A stretch of 25,631 nucleotides of DNA from a virus, in the IMG/VR virus record IMGVR_UViG_3300022836_000035, positions 1 through 25,631 of that record, one strand, 5' to 3'. A program made the translations under genes and the position numbers. The notes below the pieces were generated by a model. That model saw nothing but the letters and a program-made list of their open reading frames with translations, was not told the origin of the DNA and did not search any database. Positions 12,567-20,118 of this stretch are shown one piece after another. Each line of letters starts with the position of its first letter. Position 1 is the first letter of the stretch.

Positions 12567-14927
12567 ATGGTTAACCTATTTATTAACGGCGAACTACTAG
12601 ACCAATACAAGGACGAGAGCGTGGATATTGTTAGCTCTGTCTTAGACGTGAGCGATATTACTAAAAATACAGGCGATTACTCTAAGAGTTTCACAGTACC
12701 TGCTAGTAAGAATAACAATAAAATATTCAAACATTGGTATAATGCGTCTATAGATAACGGCTTTGATGCTAGGAGTAAGGTAGACGGCAGTATAGATATT
12801 GACGGCGTACCTTTTAAGCTAGGGACGTTTAGGTTAAACAAGTGTAATATTGTAAAGGGTAGGCTTGAGAGTTATACGATTAATTTCTTTGGAAACCTGC
12901 CAAATATTACGGATACAATAGGCGAGGATTTACTCAGCGATTTAAACTTTCCTACCCTAGACCATGATTGGAGTAGCGACAACGTAAAAAGCGGACTAGA
13001 GGGCAGCTTGTTAAACGGCGACGTCGTTTATACCTTAATGGCAAACAAGCGCTATTTTTATAACTCACATTCGGGAGCGCACGACGTAGACGAGACTACT
13101 ATAAATATTTCTAGCGATGCGAGTAGCTCACACGCAACAGGCGTCGTATGGAGCGACCTGCGTCCTAGCGTAAAACTGCTAAAAATAATCGAGGCAATCG
13201 AGGCAAAATATAATCCTTTTTTATATGATAACCCGATTATATTCTCACGAGATTTTTTTAGTACAACCGAATTCGAAAAACAATATCTCTGGCTCAAGGC
13301 AAGCGATAGGCAAGCGATAGGAGGCGGCGAGGCGATTGTAGACTTTACAAGCGGAGACGGAACTTATATAAATTTATCAAACGACATCGGTACTTTTGTG
13401 ACTATAAGAACGGGAGCAACTAGGCAAAGATTTTTAATATCTAACATTATAACCCCTGCGTCTGGTTACGAAAATGTACCCTATACTTTTATAGTTAGAA
13501 ACGCAGATACGGAAGAGGACGTTTACGCTTGGGATAGTGAGCAATGGGCTAACGGCGACGGCGTTATCTCGATAGGTACTAGCTTATTCTCTCCAAGCGG
13601 CACAACCACTTTCAACTTTGAATGGTACGTAAAGAGTAACGCAAAAATCGAGTTTAACGCAAACGTTAGCGTTCTTAAATATATAGCCGACGTTCCGCAA
13701 ACTCCATTTAACTCAAGCTCTGGCTCGCAGACTTTAGTTAATAGGGTAATAATAGGAGACGAGATGCCAGAGTTAAAAATAGTTGATTTTCTCAAGGGCA
13801 TTTTTAATATGTATAAACTTGTAGCGATTCCAAAAACCGACGGCAGTATATACATAAACTCTCTAGATTCTTACTACTCTCAAGGTAAAAGATACGACGC
13901 AACTAAGTACATAGATTTTGCAAAGTTTGACGTTGACAGAGGCGAGCTTTTAAAGCGCATATCGTTTGAGTTTGAAGAGCCTAGCACTATAATGAATATG
14001 GAGTTTAAAAAGAGAGCGGCGGACGGGCAAGGTTACGGAGCATCGCTTGTAAATGTATACGAAAGCCTAACGCCAAAGAAACTAATTGACGGCGATACGC
14101 TAGAGGTAAAACTGCCGTTTGAGCAAATATACTTTGAGAAATTAACAGACCAAAATACAGCGGTTACAGACGCAAATACAAATATACAAACGGGCGTAAT
14201 ACTAGACGACAATTTAAACCAAGTTGTACCTAAGGCGGTTTTGCATTATGTAACTAGACAGGATATATCTAGCACTCCGATTCGTTTTGTTAATGACCTA
14301 GCGGCGGACGTTGTTTTAAATACGGAGCTAAACTCTCCAATACATCATTTTGGAGTTAACAATCCAATGTACTCAAATGTATTTGAGGCAGAGTTTAGTA
14401 ATTTTACAGGCGAGTCTTTAGTTAATAATTTATATAGTATACATTACAAAGATTATGTAACCGCAATTTTTGAGCTAAAGAGACGGACTTTTAAGTACGT
14501 TGCAAACTTGCCTATACAGATAGTTACAAGGCTAGATTTAAACGATGTAATCGCAATCAATGAAATAGACTACAGGATAAATAAATACTCTTACAACCTC
14601 TTAAACGGATTGACAAAATTAGAGCTAATAAACGGGTTTGATACTACTCTAAAAAATAAAGTATATATTCCGTCTACTATAACAATAGGTCAGTTATTTG
14701 AAAATTTAGTTTTTAACGTAGAGGGTATTTCTACGGATTACGTTGTTACAAAAGTAGACACAGGCGACGGCACAACTTGGGCGACTACATCTGTGGTAGG
14801 AGCGGATAACAATTTGGCAGGTATTAATATTGCAACTATGGGCAGCGGCACAATTACGCGGACTATGATAATAAGATACACAGGGAACGGAGTAACAACA
14901 GATATAACAATAGTACAAAATGAGTAA
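12567..14927 (+). CDS. Large tail (baseplate hub-like) protein with C-terminal BACON-like domain
   Basis: A 786-residue protein. The N-terminus (VNLFINGELLDQYKDESVDI, then TGDYSKSFTVPASKNNNKIF and LNKCNIVKGRLESYTINFFG) is of the kind seen in distal tail or hub proteins of Bacteroidota phages: a beta domain laid on the tail tip. The middle has many strands and a helix 'DEMPELKIVDFLKGIFNMYK', a hub-like signature. The last 85 residues (ending MIIRYTGNGVTTDITIVQNE) have the WATTS...I...T..TR...I and final VQN pattern of BACON domains, which bind glycans or mucin in Bacteroidota proteins. So it may help the tail tip attach to surface polysaccharide. It overlaps the next gene by eight bases. Confidence 0.7.
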   Translation: MVNLFINGELLDQYKDESVDIVSSVLDVSDITKNTGDYSKSFTVPASKNNNKIFKHWYNASIDNGFDARSKVDGSIDIDGVPFKLGTFRLNKCNIVKGRLESYTINFFGNLPNITDTIGEDLLSDLNFPTLDHDWSSDNVKSGLEGSLLNGDVVYTLMANKRYFYNSHSGAHDVDETTINISSDASSSHATGVVWSDLRPSVKLLKIIEAIEAKYNPFLYDNPIIFSRDFFSTTEFEKQYLWLKASDRQAIGGGEAIVDFTSGDGTYINLSNDIGTFVTIRTGATRQRFLISNIITPASGYENVPYTFIVRNADTEEDVYAWDSEQWANGDGVISIGTSLFSPSGTTTFNFEWYVKSNAKIEFNANVSVLKYIADVPQTPFNSSSGSQTLVNRVIIGDEMPELKIVDFLKGIFNMYKLVAIPKTDGSIYINSLDSYYSQGKRYDATKYIDFAKFDVDRGELLKRISFEFEEPSTIMNMEFKKRAADGQGYGASLVNVYESLTPKKLIDGDTLEVKLPFEQIYFEKLTDQNTAVTDANTNIQTGVILDDNLNQVVPKAVLHYVTRQDISSTPIRFVNDLAADVVLNTELNSPIHHFGVNNPMYSNVFEAEFSNFTGESLVNNLYSIHYKDYVTAIFELKRRTFKYVANLPIQIVTRLDLNDVIAINEIDYRINKYSYNLLNGLTKLELINGFDTTLKNKVYIPSTITIGQLFENLVFNVEGISTDYVVTKVDTGDGTTWATTSVVGADNNLAGINIATMGSGTITRTMIIRYTGNGVTTDITIVQNE

Positions 14928-15078
14928 TGATATAACAGAGGTAATCGACATTTTAAGGCGTGGAGATTTTTACGGCGCAGGCGACTGCGTAGAGGTAGCA
15001 AAGGGCAAAAGAGAAATTGTTGCCTCTTGGAGTGGATTAAAAAGGAAAGTTAAACGTACTATAAAAGCAAAAAAATGA
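14920..15078 (+). CDS. Small basic protein before the tape measure, 52 residues
   Basis: ATG 14920 overlaps the preceding stop by eight bases and its TGA overlaps the tape measure start (ATGA, 15075-15078), so it is tightly coupled to both. The product, MSNDITEVIDILRRGDFYGA followed by GDCVEVAKGKREIVASWSGL and a strongly basic end KRKVKRTIKAKK, has a helical start and a short strand pair. No family recognised. Its place suggests a role in tail assembly or regulation of tape measure synthesis. Confidence 0.65.
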   Translation: MSNDITEVIDILRRGDFYGAGDCVEVAKGKREIVASWSGLKRKVKRTIKAKK

Positions 15079-16964
15079 AAGAGGTAAAGATTAAATTCAC
15101 AATAGACGACAACGGAGCGGTTAAGTCTATAGAGGAAGTAAAGCAAGGGATTAAAGACGTCGGAGACGAGGCAGAAAAAACAGATAAAAAAGTCGAAGAG
15201 GTTGGTAAATCTGCGTCCAAGTCAAAGAAAGGTTTTGCTACAATGGGTAAAGGAATTAAGGCGGTAGGTACGGCTTTAAAAGCCGCAGGTATTGGCTTAA
15301 TTACAGCATTGATTGCAGGATTAACAGAGGCATTTTCTAGGAATAAAAGAATAATGGACGGCGTTAGTATTGTTTTAGGTACAATACAGGAAGTATTTAC
15401 GCAGGTTGCAGACGCCTTAATAGCTACCTATGACGCAGTAGCTCAGTCAAGCGACAACTTTGACGCTCTGGGTAAAGTAATGAGCGGTATATTAACTGTA
15501 GCAATATCTCCCTTTCAGTTAGCTTTTTTCGGAATTAAAAAAGCATTATTAGCCGCGCAGTTAGCTTGGGAGGATTCATTTTTTGGCGGCGGAGACGAGG
15601 CTAAAATGGCAGAACTAAGAAAGGAAATACAAGAGACCTCTGCCGACATTACAGAAATAGCCGACGAGTCTATGAAAGCAGCTATCTCTGTCGGAGACAA
15701 TATAAGTGAGGCTATTGATGAGGTTGTAAATATTACAGAGATAGCAACAAAGAATCTGTCTAAAGTAAATGTAAAAGCTGCTAACGAATCCGCAAAGGCT
15801 TACAAGGCTGCAAAAGATGCGGCTATAATTGCGCAAGCTCAAGCAGGTAAATTGATTGCCGAATATGACAGACAAGCAGAGCAACAAAGACAAATCCGAG
15901 ACGATGCAAATAAAAGCATAAAAGAACGACAAGAGGCAAACGTAAAACTAGGCGAGATACTAGAGAAACAAGAGAAAGCTCTTTTAAAACAGGCGGCAGC
16001 GGTAGAGGCAGGAGCTAGAGCAGAGGTTGCTAAAAATGATAGTATCGATAACCGCGCGGCTTTAATTGCTGCGGAGGCTGCAAGCGCTCAAGTGTTGGCA
16101 GATATAGAGGGTAAACGCTCAGAGCAGAAATCTAATACAAATACTTTACTACTAGAGGAGAAAGGTTTAATAACATCTGTTACAAACGCAGAGGGAGAAA
16201 GGCAAAAGCAGCAAAGAGAGTTTGACGCAGAGCAAGAGATTGACCCTTTAGTAAAATTACAAAAACAAAAGTCTGCGCTTGAGCTAGAAAATACGGCGAT
16301 TCTTGAGGACTTAGAGGCTAAGAGGTTACTCTACGCAGAGGGTACGCAGCAGAGAGTAGACGCCGAACAGGATTACCTAAATAAAAAGCAAGGTATTGAC
16401 AACCAACTTGTAGCTAATAATACAGCAACAAACAAGCAAATAAAAGCTAACGACCAAGCAACAGCAGACGCAAAAAAAGCAATACAAGACGCAAGCCTTG
16501 ACGCTGTAGCGACTGGCTTTAATATATTAGCAGGATTTGCAGAGGAAAATAAGGAGCTACAAGCTGCGTCTATAATAGCATCGAACGCCGTAGGTATTGC
16601 AAAAAACATAATAGATACAAACGCAGCAAATGCAAAGCTAACACTTGAGGGCGGAGTAGCTGCGCCTGCTTTGATTACCGCAAACTTTATCCGTATGGGT
16701 ATCGGTATTGCCTCGTCTGTTGCAGCAACCGCTAAAGGACTCTCAGCTTTAGGTAAAGGAGGAGGAGACGCAGGAGGCGCAGGAGGAGGCGCAGACGCAG
16801 GAGCAACCGCTCCAGCGTTTAATCTAGTAGAGGGAACGGAAAGCAACGCAATACAAGACAGCATAACAGGGCAAGACAACGCCGTCAAAGCTATAGTTGT
16901 TAGCGGCGACGTTACCACAGCTCAAAGCGCAGACAGAAACGTAATCGACTCAAGCGGATTTTAA
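15075..16964 (+). CDS. Tape measure protein
   Basis: The 629-residue protein has the layout of a phage tape measure: a basic N-terminal part (MKEVKIKFTIDDNGAVKSIE and KSASKSKKGF), hydrophobic helices at about 67-87 (ALKAAGIGLITALIAGLTEA) and 132-165, a long charged coiled-coil at about 230-480, a second Ala/Ile-rich hydrophobic part (490-560), a glycine-rich linker (GKGGGDAGGAGGGADAGA) and a conserved-looking end. Tape measures set tail length and enter the host envelope during DNA ejection. 629 residues at about 0.15 nm each would give a tail of roughly 95 nm; this is an estimate from the general rule. Coupled to the small upstream gene by an ATGA overlap. Confidence 0.85.
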   Translation: MKEVKIKFTIDDNGAVKSIEEVKQGIKDVGDEAEKTDKKVEEVGKSASKSKKGFATMGKGIKAVGTALKAAGIGLITALIAGLTEAFSRNKRIMDGVSIVLGTIQEVFTQVADALIATYDAVAQSSDNFDALGKVMSGILTVAISPFQLAFFGIKKALLAAQLAWEDSFFGGGDEAKMAELRKEIQETSADITEIADESMKAAISVGDNISEAIDEVVNITEIATKNLSKVNVKAANESAKAYKAAKDAAIIAQAQAGKLIAEYDRQAEQQRQIRDDANKSIKERQEANVKLGEILEKQEKALLKQAAAVEAGARAEVAKNDSIDNRAALIAAEAASAQVLADIEGKRSEQKSNTNTLLLEEKGLITSVTNAEGERQKQQREFDAEQEIDPLVKLQKQKSALELENTAILEDLEAKRLLYAEGTQQRVDAEQDYLNKKQGIDNQLVANNTATNKQIKANDQATADAKKAIQDASLDAVATGFNILAGFAEENKELQAASIIASNAVGIAKNIIDTNAANAKLTLEGGVAAPALITANFIRMGIGIASSVAATAKGLSALGKGGGDAGGAGGGADAGATAPAFNLVEGTESNAIQDSITGQDNAVKAIVVSGDVTTAQSADRNVIDSSGF

Positions 16965-16971
16965 TTAAAAA

Positions 16972-17008
16972 AATAACAAAAACAACAATTTATTGTTAGT
17001 ATAATATA
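16972..17008 (+). promoter_or_regulatory. Late promoter-like motif 3 (before prohead protease), with inverted repeat
   Basis: AATAACA (16972-16978), 14 bases, TTGTTAGTATAATATA (16993-17008). An inverted repeat AACAAT-TT-ATTGTT (16984-16997) overlaps the second box. The start codon at 17013 follows four bases later. The gap between tape measure and protease genes holds only this element. Confidence 0.6.
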
Positions 17009-17012
17009 GCCT

Positions 17013-18155
17013 ATGAAAAGATACGAGGGAAAATACAATAAAAAGAGCAAAGGAGTCTTTGCTATCTCATTGGTACACGACCCTGCCACCGCTGAACATT
17101 TCATTGCAATGGCAAAACAAGACAAGATTGTAACGCTTGCAAAAGTAGACGAGGAGAAACGTATTTTAATGGGTTTGGTATTACAACCAGAACAGCTAAT
17201 TTATAGAGTAGACGAAAACGGCAACGAATTTGAGATGTTTTTCTCTGAGGAAACAATACGAGATTTTTCTCAAAACTTTTTTCAAAGCGGATTCCAATTA
17301 AACTCAAAGCTAGAACACGATACACCAATAGAGGGCGTAACTTTTACCGAGTCTTGGCTAGTAGCCGACCCTAAAAAAGATAAATCCGCAGCCTATGGAC
17401 TTAGTTATCCTGTTGGCTCTTGGCTTGTTTCTATGAAAGTAGATAACGACGATATTTGGAACAACTATATTAAGACGGGCGAGCTGCGAGGATTTTCAAT
17501 CGACGGCATGGTCGAACTAGAGGAAGTAAATTTAAAAACCGATATACAAATGAGTAAAGAAAACAAAAGTATTCTTGCATTGCTTAAAGATATAGTAAGC
17601 AAAAACGAGAAACAAATAGAGGTAACTCTAGGGAGCGTAAAATCTGGAGAGCTAGATATTCAATTCGAGGGCGAAACTCTTGAGGTTGGAGCGGCTGTCT
17701 TTTTAATGGCAGACGAGGAGAAAGTGCAACTAGCCGACGGAAGCTATAAACTAGACGAAGGCGGAGAGATTGTAGTTAAAGACGGACTTGTAGAGTCTAT
17801 GTCTGAGGGCGAGGAAGTAGTAGACGAGGAAGTAGTCGAGGAGGTAGAGCCAGAGGCAGAGCTTGCCGAAGAGGACGAGGTAATCGAAGAGGTTAACGCA
17901 GACGAGGAGTCTATGAAAGTAATCAAAGAAATTTTAGACGATATGTTTAAGGCTTACGCCGAGAGTATGGACATTAAAATGAGCGGCTTAGAGTCTAAAC
18001 TAGAAACTTTAACATCTGAAAATGTAGAGTTAAAAGAGCAGGTAGTTACACTTTCGGCGCAGCCGTCTGTTGAGCCTATTAGCTCACAACCGAAACAAGT
18101 AAAATTAACAAAGCAAGGGCGTATCCTTGAAATAATCAAAAACGCAAACAAGTAA
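17013..18155 (+). CDS. XkdF-like prohead protease with scaffold-like tail
   Basis: The first 170 of 380 residues match the XkdF-type serine protease of phage heads: ILMGLVLQPEQLIYR (51-65), LEHD with likely catalytic His102, SWLVADP (114-120), YPVGSWLVSMKVDND, and RGFSIDG with likely nucleophile Ser162. Residues about 255-305 are extremely acidic (repeated EE, VVDEEVVEEVEPEAELAEED) and are followed by a coiled-coil, as in scaffolding proteins. The end is basic. Such fused protease-scaffolds guide capsid assembly, then digest themselves and trim capsid parts during maturation. The gene lies 26 bases before the major capsid gene and has its own promoter-like motif, which supports head assembly control. 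Confidence 0.85.
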   Translation: MKRYEGKYNKKSKGVFAISLVHDPATAEHFIAMAKQDKIVTLAKVDEEKRILMGLVLQPEQLIYRVDENGNEFEMFFSEETIRDFSQNFFQSGFQLNSKLEHDTPIEGVTFTESWLVADPKKDKSAAYGLSYPVGSWLVSMKVDNDDIWNNYIKTGELRGFSIDGMVELEEVNLKTDIQMSKENKSILALLKDIVSKNEKQIEVTLGSVKSGELDIQFEGETLEVGAAVFLMADEEKVQLADGSYKLDEGGEIVVKDGLVESMSEGEEVVDEEVVEEVEPEAELAEEDEVIEEVNADEESMKVIKEILDDMFKAYAESMDIKMSGLESKLETLTSENVELKEQVVTLSAQPSVEPISSQPKQVKLTKQGRILEIIKNANK

Positions 18156-18181
18156 ATTAATTAATTTAAAATAGGTAAAAA

Positions 18182-19099
18182 ATGGCAATTACATCAAATT
18201 ATGCAGGAAGTGCAGCCGTAGACATTATGCTACAGGCTATCAAGGAAGAGGATACTCTTAGACTTGGATTAATCAACGTAGTACCAGACGTAGGGTACAA
18301 ATTAAACTTGAGAAACTTAGACGTTACTCTTGGGGTTGTAGATTACGCTTGTGGAACTACAGCAGCAACAGACGCAGTAGCTTACTCTGAGAAAGTACTA
18401 ACACTTTCAAAGTTTAAAAACGAGTTTACAATCTGTAAAGAAGATTTCCGTCCAACGTGGAGCGGCGAGTCTATGGGAGCATCTGCTTTTAACGACCAAA
18501 CACCTCAAGAAATTGCAGACGCTATCGTTGCAGATACTGCAGGTAAATTAGCCGAATGGTTCGAGAACCAAATTTGGAACGGCTCGGGAGCAGCAGGACA
18601 AATGAGCGGATTAATTACGCAGTTTGCAGCAGACGGAGACGTTATAAAAGCAAACAACGGGATTACAGCAATCGGAGCGGCTATCTCTACGTCTAACGTA
18701 CTAGCAGCATTCGACGCAGCGACAGGAGCTTTACCTTACGCTTTAAGACGTAAGTCAGTAAACTTTATCGTATCTCCAGACGTTGCAGACGCATACACTA
18801 AGTTACTTATCCAAAACGGAGCAGCTAACGGATTAGGTGGCGACGCTAACACAGGATTAGTATACGGACGTTATACTGTGCAAGTTGTAAACGGATTACC
18901 AGATTCTACTATCGTTTTATTTGAAAAGGCAAATATCACTATGGGTACTGGACTTGCTTCAGATGCGACCTCTATTAGAGTTAAAGACCTTGACGAAGTA
19001 GATTTGAGCGGAAATGTTTTATACAAGTCTGTATTCGGTGGCGCTGTAGGATATTCTTACGGAGCAGAGATTGTTTGGTTACTTACTACAACAGCCTAA
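18182..19099 (+). CDS. Major capsid protein (HK97-fold type)
   Basis: The 305-residue protein follows the protease-scaffold gene and is closed by a strong terminator. It has the layout of a short HK97-fold capsid protein: an N-terminal arm, TLGVVDYACGTTAATDAVAY, a helix with NDQTPQEIADAIVADTAGKL and EWFENQIWNG (spine helix), then ALRRKSVNFIVSPDVADAYT and GRYTVQVVNGLPDSTIVLFE, typical of the P- and A-domains. It builds the icosahedral shell. There is no obvious propeptide after the short MAITSNYAG start, so the upstream protein serves as scaffold. Codons are those of highly expressed phage genes (aac, gac, cgt). Confidence 0.85.
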   Translation: MAITSNYAGSAAVDIMLQAIKEEDTLRLGLINVVPDVGYKLNLRNLDVTLGVVDYACGTTAATDAVAYSEKVLTLSKFKNEFTICKEDFRPTWSGESMGASAFNDQTPQEIADAIVADTAGKLAEWFENQIWNGSGAAGQMSGLITQFAADGDVIKANNGITAIGAAISTSNVLAAFDAATGALPYALRRKSVNFIVSPDVADAYTKLLIQNGAANGLGGDANTGLVYGRYTVQVVNGLPDSTIVLFEKANITMGTGLASDATSIRVKDLDEVDLSGNVLYKSVFGGAVGYSYGAEIVWLLTTTA

Positions 19100-19105
19100 A
19101 TACTA

Positions 19106-19132
19106 GGGGAGGTTTAACCGCCTCCCTTTTTT
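19106..19132 (+). terminator. Terminator after the major capsid gene
   Basis: Stem GGGAGG (19107-19112) pairs with CCTCCC (19121-19126), then six Ts (19127-19132). The loop TTTAACCG can form extra pairs. Same GGGGAG core as the hairpins at 2840, 5715 and 7763. It should limit read-through so that capsid protein is made in excess. Confidence 0.8.
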
Positions 19133-19148
19133 AAAACATTAATAATCG

Positions 19149-19163
19149 GTTGCGTAAAGCAAC
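19149..19163 (+). promoter_or_regulatory. Small hairpin before the tube-like gene
   Basis: GTTGC (19149-19153) pairs with GCAAC (19159-19163) around GTAAA, 19 bases before ATG 19183, and is followed by an A-run. With no T-run it is not a terminator; it may shape the ribosome entry site or cap the RNA. Low confidence. Confidence 0.3.
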
Positions 19164-19182
19164 TAAAAAAAATCTATAACTT

Positions 19183-19695
19183 ATGGCGTGTTTACTTACA
19201 AGCGGAAGAGCTAAAGTGTGCAAAGACGGACTCGGAGGTCAGTCTACCCTTTATCTCTTTGACAGCTTACCCGATGCTTTTACCGTTTCAAACGGAGAGG
19301 CTACGGCAATGAATGCAGCATTGACGGCAGCGTTTGCTTATCCTTTAGAGGGAGACGGCAATACACTTGAGCAGTCAATGGTGGGAGACAGAAATACGAG
19401 CAGCAGAGTAAATACTCAAACGCTTACGACTGTCTTAAAATCAATGGACGCTGCAACAAATGCAGAGTTTAATCTATTAGCAGCAGGATATCCTAGCGCG
19501 GTAGTAGTCGACAGAAACGGAAACTATATAGCTATCGGTCTTGACGATGGAATCGACTTTACAGTCGTGGCATCGACTGGGGGAGCAAAAACGGACGGTA
19601 ATATGTATACTTTAACGGGTGTATCTACTTGCAAGGACTTAGCTCCATTTTTAGACTCAGCTACTCAAACCTCTTTTTTAGCGGTAGTATCTTAA
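19183..19695 (+). CDS. Tail-tube-like structural protein
   Basis: A 170-residue, beta-rich protein: MACLLTSGRAKVCKDGLGGQ, STLYLFDSLPDAF, a variable middle, VVVDRNGNYIAIGLDDGIDF (107-126) and STGGAKTDGNMYTLTGVSTC. It is clearly related to the N-terminal part of the 22349 product (shared CKDxxGGxxxxYLF, DRNGNYxxIGL and TGGxKxxxNG). Its size, beta character, high expression context next to the capsid gene and framing by two terminators suit a major tail tube protein, though a capsid decoration protein cannot be excluded. A terminator directly follows. Confidence 0.6.
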   Translation: MACLLTSGRAKVCKDGLGGQSTLYLFDSLPDAFTVSNGEATAMNAALTAAFAYPLEGDGNTLEQSMVGDRNTSSRVNTQTLTTVLKSMDAATNAEFNLLAAGYPSAVVVDRNGNYIAIGLDDGIDFTVVASTGGAKTDGNMYTLTGVSTCKDLAPFLDSATQTSFLAVVS

Positions 19696-19711
19696 TCTAG
19701 TTTTATACTAT

Positions 19712-19748
19712 AAAAAAAGCCTTGCATTAATTTGTAAGGTTTTTTTTT
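19712..19748 (+). terminator. Bidirectional-type intrinsic terminator
   Basis: A-run (19712-19718), stem CCTTGCA (19720-19726) with TGTAAGG (19733-19739) including one G-T pair, loop TTAATT, then nine Ts (19740-19748). The A and T runs extend the stem. It ends the unit with the tube-like gene, just before late motif 4. Confidence 0.85.
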
Positions 19749-19756
19749 GTTTAAAT

Positions 19757-19791
19757 AATAACAATACAAGCAATATTTTGTTTTAATTATA
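19757..19791 (+). promoter_or_regulatory. Late promoter-like motif 4 (before the portal unit)
   Basis: AATAACA (19757-19763), 14 bases, TTGTTTTAATTATA (19778-19791), directly after a terminator and 14 bases before ATG 19806. Placement between a terminator and an operon head supports a promoter role. Confidence 0.6.
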
Positions 19792-19805
19792 TACAAGGTT
19801 GTTTT

Positions 19806-20114
19806 ATGATAGTTAACCCTAATTTAAGTACACATACAATAAAGATAATACCTAGATATATTCCGTCTAACGTGTTAACTTTAACCATTACGGATAGTAC
19901 TCTAGGAACGACTACGAAGGTAACGCCTGCCTATTCAATAGGCGGAGATTACAAGCTCTCTCTTGTATTTGATTATACATTTTTAGACGAGAGCAGTTAC
20001 CAGCTAAGACTAACGGACGACGTAGCTCAAGAGATAGTTTACAGAGGTCTAGTAATAGCTACAACGCAGGTAGCACAGAAATACAAGCAAACAGCAAACC
20101 GATATAATTGGTAA
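19806..20114 (+). CDS. Small structural protein, 102 residues
   Basis: A beta-rich protein beginning MIVNPNLSTHTIKIIPRYIP with strands TLTITDSTLGTTTKVTPAYS, YKLSLVFDYTFLDESSYQLR and the end EIVYRGLVIATTQVAQKYKQ. The 'YRGLxxATTQxxQKYK' end is, to my recollection, common in small structural genes of Bacteroidota phages just before the portal gene. No function known. First gene after late motif 4 and four bases before the portal gene, so it is probably a head or neck component. Confidence 0.6.
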   Translation: MIVNPNLSTHTIKIIPRYIPSNVLTLTITDSTLGTTTKVTPAYSIGGDYKLSLVFDYTFLDESSYQLRLTDDVAQEIVYRGLVIATTQVAQKYKQTANRYNW

Positions 20115-20118
20115 AAAT

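Noticed and set aside
16740-16810. GGA/GGC-rich stretch looking like a DNA repeat
   Set aside because: It encodes the glycine-rich linker of the tape measure protein, a common feature of this family.
17800-17910. Repetitive GAG/GAA/GTA stretch resembling a short tandem repeat
   Set aside because: It is the acidic scaffold-like part of the protease protein and lies in frame.
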